Below are positions 45,640 to 57,369 of a stretch of 64,000 bases of DNA, piece by piece. The notes below the pieces were generated by a model that did not search any database, had not been told where the DNA came from, and saw only the letters and a program-made list of their open reading frames with translations. The stretch is from NCBI RefSeq assembly GCF_004337985.1, contig NW_021940918.1:4046927-4110926 (forward strand), read 5' to 3'. Both the position numbers and the translations under genes were made by a program. This stretch comes from Pyricularia pennisetigena (lineage: Eukaryota > Ascomycota > Sordariomycetes > Magnaporthales > Pyriculariaceae). The first letter of the stretch is position 1; each line of letters starts with the position of its first letter.

Positions 45640-47099
45640 TGGCCTGCAAATGGGTATCCAATCGACTGTTAGAAGTAGACTGATAAGTGTATGGAAATAA
45701 TGGTCGAGTTTGATTGCAAACCTTCAACCCATAAACCTTGAGAGTAAGAGTGCCACCGGGCTTCAAAAGTTTTGGGTATGTACGTCGCTCCACGTCACTG
45801 CTGAGTGAAGTCGTTGAGGGACAAGCTGCATTTGGCAGATATGAGAGTTGCGAACGAAGACCAATTGCTGTTTTTTGCAACATTAGACATCCTGGAAAGC
45901 TTGGGCGACCAAGCAGCTGTCGCCACCTTGGTTCCCCTGACTGTGGTGATACAGTTCCCCGGTTCGGCGAAGGGAAAGCTGTATTTCGCCGCCATTTCCT
46001 AACATATGCTCGATACTATCGACGGCCAAAATCACTCCCATCTGACAATCTTCTATAAAGAAATGGCGGGACTGGGCCACTTAACGAAACCCGGTCCCTG
46101 TATAACAAACGGGTCACTGCAGGCTTTGTGCTAGCCTCGCTGACCTTGACTATTCTCCCTATTATAAAAGTCGTCCGTACCAGACAAAGCCTTCTATCCT
46201 TACAACAGCAAAATCAGTAAAACAAATCCGATAAGCAAGATTTCACCACATAAAAAGAAACCCTCAACCAAAATCACTTCGAAAATGGGCCGAAGCGGAT
46301 ATAACTGAGTTTGCCGAAACATGGACGGCGTTCACATCTCAATTAGGTACGAGTGTTTCTAGGCATCAGAAATGCCATTTTGAACAGTCGCTAACTCTTA
46401 CCAGCAACAGGAGTTTGGAAGCGAGGGCAACGCTTCATTCTGAAATGTAGTACACCAGAATCCTGAGGATCTCCTTAGTGGTTGTGGATGTATAAGTTTT
46501 GGCTTACAGTGGTCGACCAGAAGCAGTTCATGGGCTCTTTGTTCCTTAATCGCCGACTATGCTGCTGTTTTTTATGGGTGTTTGCCGCCTGTGCTGGGCT
46601 TGTCTGGAAAGATTGGTCTTTGCCAAATGTGAATCTAACTTTCTGGCAAGCTTCGGGAAATACTGGAGGCCGGGTCAATGAAGAGCCCGCCGGGAGAAAA
46701 TTGTGGCCATGGTCGTGTTGTGTTGTGAGTAGACTTATCGAAATGGACATATCAAGCCCCAGCCGGAATATATATAGAACCACCACATTGTGAGGTTGTG
46801 CTAAGCTACTTGATATTAATCATCGCGAAGGTATTTATCGTCTTCGCACAAGCGCCTACGAGGAGAACGTCGCAGCTCGTACTATTGAAGCTACGAACGA
46901 CGTGGGGAATCTTATAGGGGCAAATTGTTCGAGAATAACGGTGCCTTCACGAGGGATTAAAAGCATGTAGATGCGCAAGTAACCCCCATATTTGGTCGTG
47001 GGACCTCTTTGTCAGCCCCTCAGAAACCACAGACCACTGTTGCTAGCAAATCTATGCTAAATGGTTCTTCCTCAAGACACCACCGGTTGTACGGACCGC
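45640..47099. other. No recognisable gene
   Basis: Only short frames on both strands. A TATATATAG near 46770 is not followed by a convincing frame. Confidence 0.4.
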
Positions 47100-47670
47100 A
47101 AGACTTACGCCCCGGAACGAAAACGCCTTGCGGCAGTTGTGGGTGCTTCTGATCCGGATTTAGACAAGATTAAGCGTTCTAGAGATGCTACGCCAGATAT
47201 TTGCTGTCAGCGCATCATGTTGAGCTCTTACAAGACGGAAGATGCAAGCTCAACACTACTGTCAGTGTCAGGCTTGTTCACACAATCCTCGGTCGCGACA
47301 GCGGGTCAGCCTACACGGAAATGTTCATGTCGTATTTCCGCCTTCGGGGTCGCAGGTTTGACGCCAATTTCGAAGAAAAGCCCTGCGAAGAGGTATATGG
47401 CAAAGGAGACACGCCCTAGGCAAAACAAGAGCTAGGGGAGAGTAGCGTCTTGAAAAGTGTCTATGGCCCGCATAAAGATCGGGACGTGTCTGGAGACAGA
47501 AGACTTTGGGAAGGACGTTAAATTACGTATGAAGTCAGCACAAACAATCATTTCTACCTCAAGAACCAACCTGCCGTCACCAATGTAGCGTTCCTGGACG
47601 CTTCACGTGATTCGCATGCTCCTTGCAACATTAGCCTTGAGCTGGTGCTCGCCAAACCCGCCTCTTCATA
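47100..47670 (+). pseudogene. Degenerate coding stretch of unknown family
   Basis: One plus frame reads with coding-like content through TAG at about 47418 and TAA at about 47520. The pieces are LSAHHVELLQDGRCK, EMFMSYFRLRGRRFD, VYGPHKDRDVSGDRRLWEG and NQPAVTNVAFLDASRD. It ends in a stop near 47668. Further stops lie upstream. The interruptions are TAA/TAG, which C-to-T change can produce from Gln codons. I do not recognise the protein. Confidence 0.35.
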
Positions 47671-48748
47671 GACGTTTCGCTACTCGATCACTCTTGCCTG
47701 ATTTGGGTCCAGTTCTCTTTCCCCTTCTGTAAACCATCGTTTCTATAATAAAACCATGGCTGTATGTGGGTAATTGGTAATGGAGCAACCGAGAAGCGTG
47801 CAAAGAGAAACGTGCGAGAGGGTGCCGTGGCGACTGCCAGCGGATTCACATCTCTGCAGTGTGATTGATATCCAAGCTGCATCTCTTGGATGAGGGCTTT
47901 GTCCTATTGACACGCGTTTACCTGCAGCCGGACGGAGGTGATAAAGAAGAACCGTTGGAAGAGCTTTCACCTTATTTCCATTGATCCACTTCACTAATGA
48001 GACAATATTACCCGGTACCATGTGATGGTAAATCGATTGGAAGAAGCGTCTCCCTAGCATGTCTCAGAGCTTATCGTGATGGTCAGTCATACCATGGCCA
48101 CACTATAGTTTAGGAGCATGAGTCACAACAAATTTGGTGACACCACAGAATAGCCTCCATTTGGAATATTTTTATCTGGCGAATCATGATTCCACTCTGT
48201 GCCTTGATGCCCAGAGACTATTTGCCCCCATGGGTCTACAATCTATCGTTTCGCCTCAAAACCTTGTCATGGCCTAAGTGCTTGGTGTTTAGGGATTAGA
48301 AGTTAACGGTCAGAGACTCCGGTCTAGAATGCTGATAAAATAGTTGCAATACGTTTATTCTTGATATTGACAGCCTGGATTTTTGAGGCCAGATAAAGGG
48401 GGCACCGGGTGGCAAATTTGTTGAAAGTGCATGCATCAACTTAGAGATAAATGGAGCCGTGATGTTCCAGGGATAAAATGAGGGATTTAGCCGGTTGAGA
48501 TCTCTACATCGTATAGTTCACCACCCCCTAGCACAACCTAAACGAGCAAATTTTGTAGACGAAAGGCAAGTCGTGTCCAATTATTTTTGAAAATGAATTA
48601 CAACAGCGACTGTACAACTGCGACATGAATTATAATTTCAGCTGGAGTGCGTAGTTTTGAGCACCACTAAAACCAAGCCTATCAAAGAAGACTGTCCTCC
48701 CTGATACGTAACCCATTCTCGGCTACCCAGAAGCCCCAAGCCTGTACT
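47671..48748. other. No recognisable gene
   Basis: AT-rich with short frames. Nothing supported. Confidence 0.4.
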
Positions 48749-49489
48749 TCAGCTTAAACAGCTAGGAAATCGTGATTTCCTATGAGTTCGAAAAGCTTCC
48801 ACATTTTGGTGTTTGATGTTTGAATGACGTTGTAGGGTGTCTTTGCGACCAAATGTTTTGCCGCAAGATTCACATAGGTGCCTGGGGGAGGCTGAGTCTG
48901 TTGGTACGTTAGTCATCGTATAATTGAATCAAGACAAGAAGCAATCTTACGTGTTAAAAGACCCCTGTTCAAACCAGCTTTATTCGCAAATGTCTTTGAA
49001 CAAAAAGAGCAGGAGAGACTTTCGGTAACACCCTGCTGTAAAATTGGGCTTTTTGCGGTCTGAGGAGCAGTTGCAAACGTTTGCTGTCGGCTATGCGGGT
49101 ATGGAAGGTGCTCAAAATGAGCTGTAATCTCTCTCAGTCGTGGGTCGAGAAGCATCAAGTTCTCAACATGTAGTGAATTATATGCCCCAATGGCTTGGAT
49201 TTGGAGCCTATTATGCTGGCCATGGCCTATATTTCATTCCATGCAAAAGTGCACACAGTTAGTATTTTCGTGTGTGATAGGTGTATTATAACAGCTCGCC
49301 GATGGTTTCTGCCTCAAATGCTGCCGTCGCATCTGTTTGGGAGACATATTCTAGACTTGCATTTGTTTGAGCAGGCCAAGTGCTGTGGGTATAACCGATC
49401 TGTTGTGATAGCGGAAGTTCATTTTGTTCCTGCCACAGATAATTATCGTACCCAGACTGGGGCTCAGGGACTCCTGTTTCTTCCGCCAT
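48749..49489 (-). CDS. C2H2 zinc-finger protein, three exons, 200 residues
   Basis: Exons: 49293-49489 (start MAEETGVPEPQSG), 48951-49207 and 48749-48897. Phases fit, and the second intron has GTAAGA, a GACTAAC branch and CAACAG. The first donor (GTTATA) is weak. The N-terminal 120 residues are acidic and Gln/Thr-rich, like an activation region. The C-terminus has two tandem fingers. The first is CSFCSKTFANKAGLNRG..H, where Gly stands in place of the first zinc-binding His. The second is CESCGKTFGRKDTLQRH..H, complete. A sequence-specific DNA-binding regulator is likely, perhaps weakened by the altered finger. Neighbouring minus-strand exons at 50.1-50.5 kb have similar composition. Confidence 0.65.
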
Positions 49490-50152
49490 ATCTTCTCTGC
49501 TGGTAGCTTAGCTCAAGAAATATTCCGCTGAGGCCTGAGTTTGACCGCGTCGGTCCCTTTCCTGTTAGACACGCTGGCGCTTTATAGCCACGGTAAGTGT
49601 GTTCCAACAAAGGGAGTGGGCTCACAATCAGTCGTACTGCGTAGCGCCACCAAAAGTCCATATGGTATCGACAAATTCCTACAACGGGTTCACAAAGACG
49701 CATCTACTAGCCATGATTACAATTTCTTCAACACAAAAACCCTTGTTTGTTGTTTTGGGACGTCCGCCAGCACGCGTCGCAGATAAGCGACTGAATGATT
49801 TGCCTTGAACCAGGTTTACGCGGCCTTGGCAACAGTTCTCAGATTGATTGAGGTGCGTATCCAGTCAACCCGGAAGGTGAAATGTAAATAAGGAGACCTT
49901 GACCAAGTAAGAAACTGTGTAATCCACCAAGTGCCGAAGTATTGTAACGGCTGCGCCACTGAATCCACCACACCTTGCTCGCATTGCTCACCCGGCTTGC
50001 ATACAGTTCCTCCGGCTATGATTAAGTCCTATTAGGCTGGAATCAGCAAATAGCGCATACTTGCATTCATAAATGAGTGAGACCCAGAACAAAGAGGGCT
50101 GCCAAACTGCACTTATGGATGTAAAACACCACCGTGAAAAAGATCCACTTAC
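49490..50152. other. No confident gene
   Basis: A minus-strand piece near 49630-49680 (EFVDTIWTFGGATQYD) looks coding-like and might be an exon of the next feature or of the C2H2 gene. Not resolved. Confidence 0.3.
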
Positions 50153-50520
50153 GACCAATCAATGCCTGATCGGCTGGAAACCGTATTCAAGACGGCATTG
50201 CTGTTTTGGGTATTGACAATAGGCAGTGTGTCCACTAGAAAGGGTTCAGCTCCGCCAAACCCGTCCAGCGGGTCTGCACAAGTTTGTTAGCTAGACTGAC
50301 CTAAGTATGTATGAAAGAGAGCAAGGTAGAATCTTACGCTCTAAAACTTCTGATTCGCCATATGATCGTTTTGAAGGAAACGCCTCATCGGTCGGCTCGA
50401 GATCAATGCGAGACTCGGGTTGCTGCCACGTTGCCCACCTTTGTCTATCCTTTCTTGACTTGGGCTTTACCCTTGTTTACACATTTCGCTTCACTTTCCG
50501 TAACCAGACAACTTTGTCAG
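50153..50520 (-). CDS. Two exons of a probable regulator-like gene, incomplete
   Basis: An exon ending at 50338 reads RQRWATWQQPESRIDLEPTD then SKRSYGESEVLE. A clean intron (50274-50337; GTAAGA, GCTAAC branch, TGTGCAG) leads to the exon 50153-50273 (HPLDGFGGAEPFLVDTLPIV), which ends at GTAAGT. Composition is acidic and Ser/Gln-rich, like fungal transcription-factor tails. Upstream, minus sequence near 50540 is Cys-containing, but I could not assemble a zinc cluster. Start and 3' exons are unknown. Confidence 0.4.
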
Positions 50521-51050
50521 CTTTGTTGCGGGCGCAGCAAAGCTGACTAAGCTCGATCTCACGAACCGTTGACTTGCAACGAATTGATTAAGGTATGATG
50601 GCAGGCAAGATGAAGGAAAACACAGAGAATCCGTATTAATTTACAGGGGAAATAAATAAAGCGCCTCAAAACTACTCAAACGACCCAGCTCCCGTTTTGT
50701 CCATTTATCCAGACAGCATAGGGAGGGAGAGGGTGAACAAACGATACGGCGGGGAACGCTGCCCTAGGTCTGGCACCAAGATTAACCACGTCCCATCTTT
50801 TTTTTGAAAACGATTTTTATTTTCTTCTGGGAAGGGTTATGTTAGATCCCGTATCAATCTCCGTTTCTGTACCAAACTCACCGGAACGGAGTCTTTCATC
50901 GCGTCGGATGCACACTGTGAACTATGCGAACTGTTTTTAGCAGTTCCCGCCACCAAATCCTCGGTTCTGTCCTGGAACATCTCGCTGGTATTATTCTTTT
51001 TGGAGAGTTTGAGACTTTTCGCATCGCACGGAAGACTCGTCGGGTTTCCC
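50521..51050. other. No recognisable gene
   Basis: Nothing above short frames. Confidence 0.4.
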
Positions 51051-51711
51051 TCAATCTAAAACTATGTCAATAAAATATCTGCACAGGAATTTTGTCAGTC
51101 TTACCTGATCAGTGGATGATGGGGGTCCTGCCCGATTCGGCGAGTGATAAACAAAAACGTTATCGCCCTTTTTCATATATGACCAGACGTCAAACCCGTT
51201 GCATTCAAGTTGATGCAATTTTTGAACGACAGTTCTCCTTCGCTGGGCATCCTTCCGCGATAGATAATTTTTTGTAATTGAGCGTTGCATTTTAGAGCAT
51301 GGACTTGGAACGGCCTACCTTCGGATGAACTGGTTGACGCAATGTTCTTTTTAACATTGTGACCACGATTGTTTCCCCGATTGTGTTTCACATATTTAGC
51401 CTTCCGTCTTCCGTATCCAGTAAATTGGAAAAGTTCTGGAAGCCTGGAAGCTGGCATTGAGTGGGGCTCAAGCCATTCCTGAATCCCAGGTAAGGGTATA
51501 TCGTGGAGATGCTGACAGCATTCCAAGCCCCAACCACAAAACCCGCTTTCCTCTTGGTCGACGTTCCCAACATACGACTCTCGTTTTGTGCAACCAGAAT
51601 ACTGAGATTTAGCACTTGGAACGTGAAGGGAATAACTGCAGGCAGGTGTGCTTTCGGATATTTAACATAATATGATAACAGGAATCGGATTTGCCTGCTG
51701 GCTCCCTCCAT
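51051..51711 (-). pseudogene. Possible degenerate gene, overlapping coding-like frames
   Basis: Three minus frames in succession look partly coding: 51388-51711, then GIQEWLEPHSMPASRLPELF within 51173-51526, then NYLSRKDAQRRRTVVQKLHQ within 51051-51290. A GTAGGC donor at about 51321 lies between the last two, but the phases I tried did not join. No family recognised. Confidence 0.3.
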
Positions 51712-51819
51712 ACCGAACAGTTTCCCAAATTAGTACTCGATTCTCTAGCTTACCGAAGGCCTGAATATTGTTATATAGGACCAGAGTCAGGATTTTGAAT
51801 ACTTCAGGTTAGAAAGCAA

Positions 51820-52212
51820 ATGATAACACCCACCGCGATGAACCAAGGAAGAATGAATTGCGACAAGCCACTCCCTCTTCGACCACTTTCCTCCACTGTT
51901 CGGCCCCCTCATCGTAACCCGGAACGTAAACGGACGAAGCAAGGAACCCTGCACGATTCCTCAAAAGCCGAGATCCAAGCTCTGCAACGACAAGTTGAAA
52001 CTTTGGCGAGCCACAATAATTATCTCGCCAGACAAAACGATCAACTGCAAAAGCAGGTGGATAGATCAAAGGAGCGTCTATCCGACGTCTTGAAAACAAT
52101 TCAAAACACTTTGCAAAACTGTGTTAAAAACTCAAATCAAGAATACGTGAATGGCGATGAGGGAATCATCACTATATGCAGGCAGAGTTTTGATCAAATG
52201 AATATGTTTTGA
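51820..52212 (+). CDS. Small coiled-coil (leucine-zipper-like) protein, 130 residues
   Basis: A single frame from MITPTAMNQG, or from the second Met at 51838. Residues 30-45 are basic (RNPERKRTKQG). Residues 50-95 form heptads with Leu/Val/Tyr (IQALQRQVETLASHNNYL, QLQKQVDRSKERL), so a dimerising coiled coil is likely. The basic stretch followed by a zipper recalls bZIP proteins, but the bZIP basic signature (NxxxAxxxR) is not visible. Function unknown. Confidence 0.45.
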   Translation: MITPTAMNQGRMNCDKPLPLRPLSSTVRPPHRNPERKRTKQGTLHDSSKAEIQALQRQVETLASHNNYLARQNDQLQKQVDRSKERLSDVLKTIQNTLQNCVKNSNQEYVNGDEGIITICRQSFDQMNMF

Positions 52213-52326
52213 AAGCTAAAGAATTTTGCCTAATAGATCTATTCAATTTTATGATGGCTTGATGAAAACATCAGGTAACAGCAAACAAATGCTTCAAGGC
52301 AAGGTACTGAACAGGAGCAATCAAAA

Positions 52327-52781
52327 TGTTACGATCAAGGTATCGGGGTAACCTGTTCTTATGGTAAAGTACAGTGAGTTGAAGCAACTGAGCGTTTGAC
52401 TGGATAACTGGGGTTCTCAATGACTGGGGGTGAAGTTATGATCGTTCTCAAGTAAGTATTGAGGTTAACTAGAGTTTGATTGCTGCTAAGCAATCCTAGA
52501 ATCGAATCTATCTACCTGGTAATGAGCGTGCCTTATATAGACTATGTTCCAAGTGTGATCATGGTGATCACTTCGTGATTACAATGATCACTTTTGTTTA
52601 GATCTTCCTGATCATTTAACGATCCAAGTGATCACCTCCTCTTGGCGTCACGTGACTGCACGTGACCTATCGTTTAGGTAATCTTGGTTCTGCCGGTCGG
52701 TGTTTCCTGGGCAAGTGTCGTCAGGAGGGGTGTAACCCCACCTGGCCTTCCTGGTACCGGCCCAACCCTTTGGTCGTAACA
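52327..52781 (+). repeat. Candidate LTR, about 455 bp, termini TGTTACGA...TCGTAACA
   Basis: The two ends form a perfect 8-base inverted repeat, a hallmark of retroviral-type LTRs. A TATATAG-like box occurs near 52535 and several TGATCAC palindromes at 52555-52640. Immediate flanks (CAAAA and CCAGG) are not a target duplication, so it may be one end of a larger or rearranged element. A minus frame (52674-53027) runs from flanking sequence into it. Confidence 0.55.
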
Positions 52782-53417
52782 CCAGGCTGGCGACAATTGC
52801 GCGGGCGATACTCTCGGTCTAGCCTTGGCTGCCGACAGCATCGTTAATTGACTTCGCAGCATCGGGTCATCCTTTTCAGCGGTGCGAAGAAGCTCGACGA
52901 CCGCGTTTGATATTCCTTGGGCGGAGCGAACGGCAGAAATGTTGCATGGCTTTTCGTGGCCATCGAACAGGTAATCGTCTTGTTTTATGCTGCTAAAACA
53001 GTTGGCAAAAATGTTGAGGAGCTCCATATTGTTAGAGTTACAGAGCTGGTTTTAGTGTGGTCTACGTAAAAGCTCTCGGTCCTCTTGTTGGTATTGAAGA
53101 CTGGAAGTAGGGTAGGCGGGGAAGGCATTTAGTATTAATGGCCGGAAGGTGTTTTAACAGCCGGCTTTAGATGAAACAGGGCGTAACCTCATTGGTATAC
53201 AGTGGGGAAACGTCTGGCCTATCGGTTAATGGCACTAATTCATGTACGACGTGGTTAGCATTTGTTCAGGTTTAAAAGTTAATTTGTTTACCTCGCCCCT
53301 GTAAGCCAATGAGTAAACGCGTTGTAGAAGTTCACTAGAAGAAACTTGATTACAGCGTGGACTAACCCACAGTCAAATAATAGCTTATAATTTAGCCAAT
53401 ATCTGCAAAGATATATT
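52782..53417. other. Possible flanking exon, otherwise no gene
   Basis: The minus strand from 53027 reads MELLNIFANCFSSIKQDDYL and stays open into the LTR. It may be an exon cut by the element. No family recognised. Confidence 0.3.
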
Positions 53418-53635
53418 TGATGGGCAAAGCAAAAAAAGGCCCCCAGACCTACCCTCAGAATCACGACTCGGCTCCACGCCGAGCCAGGGATCGGACAAAG
53501 GGTCCACTAACTCCGGATTTAAGCGCGTCTCTCCAGCGCGTCGTTGATTATGATTTCTCTCTTCTCTTCAATTTAAAATTCTCGTTAATAGCGCCTAATA
53601 CATTGAGGTTTTCCAATGTATGCCTGGCCGTGACA
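53418..53635 (-). repeat. LTR copy, ~210-bp family
   Basis: In plus-strand reading it contains GGCCCCCAGACCTACCCTCA and ends TGCCTGGCCGTGACA. It matches 61679-61887 in inverse orientation with few differences (for example GACTCGGCTCCACGCCGAGC in both). The left edge differs (GGGCAAAGCAAAAAAAGG), so that end has diverged. Confidence 0.75.
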
Positions 53636-54170
53636 CAGGAGACCTTTTTTACCTGGTTATGACAATTGATACAGAAAGCAAACAGTCATGTGGGAAAATA
53701 GAAACGTCAGATTATGTTTTTTGAGCAATTTGTGGAATTTTACTTTCCGGAGACGAAACTAAAAGCATATGACCTTCGAAGTTTTTGGCTGTTGAATTAA
53801 ACTCAAGTTTGCCAATGGTAACATTATAATTACCCTAACTAATATATCTGTCAGCACCAGCAAACTTCTGTACCGTGCGACTCCATAGCCCACCACATCC
53901 AATATAAAATTCTGACAAAGCAATTCCCCGCCCAACACCATACAGTACCTCGGTAGCATGAGACTGTCTGCATCAGCCGAGGCGCCTCCAACGGCGATGC
54001 CTGCCTTATCCTCCGGGGATTCCTGTGACTTCAACCATCAACGGCCCAACTTTGCATGATGGGCTGGGAGAGCTAGCCATGCTGGCTAGGCAGCACCAGT
54101 TCGGGGTATTACGATAAATATAAGCCAGAAAGCGACGCCCGTCCATCACCACGAGCGTAAACTCTTCCCA
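53636..54170. other. Upstream of the deaminase gene
   Basis: A 91-codon minus frame without motif. An ATAAATATAAG about 55 bases before 54171 could be the TATA element of the next gene. Confidence 0.35.
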
Positions 54171-55772
54171 ATGTCCGAACTAGCGATACCCAAGGCAAAA
54201 GTTGTCTGGTGGGATGTCAGCGACACTTACGTACGTTGCCCCTACTGTGACAAAATTCATTGCCACGGCTTCCAGGCGCCTCGTTATAGCACCAGGCAAT
54301 ACCGAGTTTCTCACTGTGGAGGCCCGTCGTACAACCTCCAGTTCCCGCTCGCAGATAGCGGAGATGAATCGTGGTACGAAATCGACAAAAAGAGGGTTAT
54401 GTTCGTTACGGCTGGAGAGAATCCCGAGGATTACTTTTTGGCTCTAGAAGCCCCTCGGGTTCTCCACAACGTGAACAATCGACGAAAATGGACCGACTGT
54501 ACCGAAATGGTTCACATGGAACTTGACGGGGTGGAAGCATGGGATCAGAAGTTGATAGACTTCATCAAGAGTCATCTGGTTTGCGGCCAGGTTGGGCAAG
54601 TCCGCCGTTATCTCGAAACCTCGCCAGAGAAGGATATATTTCTTCATGGAGTGAATGCCTGGGAGACATCAATGGTCGAGCCCGAGCCCGAAAGCGATAA
54701 CGATGAAGATTTCAGGCCAAGTGATATTCCGGCCAACCGAACTGGGTCTCGGAAGCACGTGATTGTCGAAACCACTGGTGAGACAGCTCTAATCTTGGCA
54801 GCCACCGAAGAGAATCACTTAATGGTGGAGCTCCTCCTCGAATTCAAAGCAGACCCCAACGTGGCTGACATGTACGGCTGGACACCGCTGATGGCGGCTG
54901 CGCTGTGGGGTCGGAGGAGAAACGTCGAAATTCTCTTGAAAGCTGGTGCCAAGAAGGACCTAGAGTGTACAGACAAGGGCCACCGGAGGCGCGCCATTGA
55001 CTTTGCCCGTGACCTGCCAGAGAACGTCGAGGATCGATCGCATGCCGGTTACAAAGAAGACACCTATAATAGGAACCTCGACAGAAGATACATCGTCTGT
55101 CTTCTCGGCGGTGTGGATGAGGTGAGAAACCACAAAGAAATAAGACCCATAGGATTTGCATTCGAGAGATCGTCAACCATCAAGACCTCGCTCTCATTTT
55201 TCGCCCACTTCGACATGCCTGAGCAAAACAAGACCATCAGTGTCCTCTGGCGCGGTCACGATTTCCCCGTCAAGGCGGCCATGAGCGGCTGGGCAAGTGT
55301 GGAATCGGGGGCAGTTGCCCAAGGAGTACATTTAATCGACGGCAGGGATTATACAAGCGCCGTCTTTGAGCTCTGCAAGGTCGTTGGGCATAAACTGGAC
55401 AGCCATGGTTATGATCAGGGCAAGTCAGGCCAATTCTACGCATCCCATGCTGAGAAGCAACTGGTCGCGTACTTTGTCGACCGGCATCTGTTCCTCTCGG
55501 CTGATCCCCAGCACGATCGTCTGCTGTCTGTGTCGGACCAAATCCCTGATCTGTCCCGTTTGAGACTGGCTGACAAATCGAATGTCGCTGTTTCCTTTGA
55601 GGAAGCAAAGCTCGCAAAGCTCGCCGAGCTCGCCGAAGCTCAACCCTCTGCTTCACTAAAGCAGGCGAAAATCATAGTCTCTCGTCGGGTCTGTCCTGAC
55701 TGCAGTTGCTTTATTACCCGCGTGAACGCTTCCCTTGGGTTGCAGCTATCGGTCCTTTCGTCGGTTGCGTGA
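54171..55772 (+). CDS. Ankyrin/DYW-type deaminase-fold protein, 533 residues
   Basis: A single-exon gene. Residues 20-50 hold a zinc-binding start (RCPYCDKIHCHGF). Ankyrin units span about 203-265 (GETALILAATEENHLMVELL, GWTPLMAAALWG). The C-terminal third has the deaminase signature: HAEKQL at 426-431 (His and catalytic Glu) and VCPDCSCF at 507-514 (zinc Cys pair), as in the DYW family of nucleic-acid deaminases described from plants and in lineage-specific fungal proteins linked to ankyrin repeats. The family deaminates cytosine in nucleic acid; the substrate here is unknown. The end just after the Cys pair is normal for the fungal branch as far as I recall. Intact, with no frameshift. Confidence 0.8.
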   Translation: MSELAIPKAKVVWWDVSDTYVRCPYCDKIHCHGFQAPRYSTRQYRVSHCGGPSYNLQFPLADSGDESWYEIDKKRVMFVTAGENPEDYFLALEAPRVLHNVNNRRKWTDCTEMVHMELDGVEAWDQKLIDFIKSHLVCGQVGQVRRYLETSPEKDIFLHGVNAWETSMVEPEPESDNDEDFRPSDIPANRTGSRKHVIVETTGETALILAATEENHLMVELLLEFKADPNVADMYGWTPLMAAALWGRRRNVEILLKAGAKKDLECTDKGHRRRAIDFARDLPENVEDRSHAGYKEDTYNRNLDRRYIVCLLGGVDEVRNHKEIRPIGFAFERSSTIKTSLSFFAHFDMPEQNKTISVLWRGHDFPVKAAMSGWASVESGAVAQGVHLIDGRDYTSAVFELCKVVGHKLDSHGYDQGKSGQFYASHAEKQLVAYFVDRHLFLSADPQHDRLLSVSDQIPDLSRLRLADKSNVAVSFEEAKLAKLAELAEAQPSASLKQAKIIVSRRVCPDCSCFITRVNASLGLQLSVLSSVA

Positions 55773-57369
55773 ACAAATGCTGTATCGGGGAGCGAGTCTG
55801 AGAGGAAAATGCGTTTCTGTGCTCGTGGAACAATTGCAAAGCACTGCCTGTCGTTGACTTGGTCAGAGCAAGGGTGGGACCAGTTTAATGAATTTGTATG
55901 TTTTTGACCGTTACAGGCGTTCGCTGGACTCCACGACCAATCGGTGATCAGGGATGGGCTACTCATAACATGCCGGGGTTGGAGCTGGTTGGTTGCTTAT
56001 GTGCGACTGATGGCAATGCAGCGGGTTCTGTACTCGCACTTGGATGACAAATGTTTCCTCTGGGCTAGTTTTTCTCCTTTTCCGTCGTCAATTGCTGCAA
56101 ATACGTGTAGCGGTAGCACAGATTAACCCTGAGCCAACCAGGATCCCGAAGCCAGGGTGAGCCAGGGGTGCTTTGTAGAAAAAGAAACAGAGCCATAATG
56201 ATGTGCAAGGTCGACTGTAGGGTGAGGACGTGAGGGAGGGCGTGGATTGATTCCTGGACTGCCAAAAGTGGCGCTTTCGTCTTGGCAATGGCCAAGGTGC
56301 CCGAGTGCCACGAGTCCTGGCTGCCAAGTCACCAGCAGGAAAGATTAAGGTCAATGCGCAGCCGCCCACACGTAGGTGAATAAATGTACAGTGCGCGCAA
56401 CTCTCACAATTTACAGACAACAATAAAAACTTCGGTGGCAAAGTCGCTGGTTTTGCAATGAACAGCACGCGCGATTGCCCAATTAGAGCTTTCGTCAATT
56501 CATTTGATCTCAATGGCCCTTCAGGTACATCCCGCAATGAGTAGTCAAGGGTGCCCAGTCACCAACAGCCAATTCCAGCTTTCACAAAAGCAGAAAACCG
56601 ATATAGACCGGAAAATAAAGACAAGATCTGATAAATTGTGAAGGCACATGCACCAGGGGTGTACTTCATGGCGTTCACTTGTCAGCATTCTGGGCAAGGT
56701 TGCATTCGCTGGTGGGAGGGGAAGGGTGTACAATAGGTGGCATTTATGAAGTTAAGTCGGGGGCTCCATGGATATGCCCCCATGGATCGCTTTAAAAATC
56801 GCGATCCGGATCAACACCGCCATGCATCTTGACAATTTATATTCGCCCGTTTTCCTGCATGTGCTTGAACTGCGTGTGCTTCCCAATTTTTGTTTGCCAT
56901 GACGCTCTTACCTATCTCAAGGGCTAAGAAGATGTGCGAGGATTAGATAGGATAAAATGCAAGTCAACTGCGTCGGCTTCACCATCGCATCCTCGCAGCG
57001 CTTTTGCGCTTGTGGAACGGATTTACCTGCTAATTGAGGCACAAGCAGGAGGCAGGCGGAAGACAGAGGCTGCTATCAATGAACCGGTCGCCCCCAGCGT
57101 GGAGAACAAACAATTGCCAGCAGCAGCGAGTGGTTGGGAAGCGATGATGCAAGGGGTATGGGTGAGCCCCAGACAATTAGTCAGTGGGCGTCTTACAGAG
57201 CAGTGGTCCTAGCGCCCTGCCAGGCCAGTAGCCCAAGGAGGCGGATGAGGAGGCATTGGAAGGGCCCACATACTGATAAGACTATCAGCACGTGCATTTG
57301 GATGGCTGGCAGCAACCGTGATTTCGATTTTACCTCGGTTGCGTCCGACGGTCTTTCCATCTCAGCGTC
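55773..57369. other. No confident gene
   Basis: A 149-codon minus frame (56088-56537) and a 92-codon plus frame (56934-57212) have no recognisable motif. Confidence 0.35.

Noticed and set aside
45581..45883. Minus frame containing LKPGGTLTLKVYG, methyltransferase-like
   Set aside because: Only one short motif-like match, no SAM-binding fold around it and no support on either side.
51820..52212. bZIP transcription factor
   Set aside because: A coiled coil and basic stretch exist, but the NxxxAxxxR basic signature is missing, so only a coiled-coil call is made.
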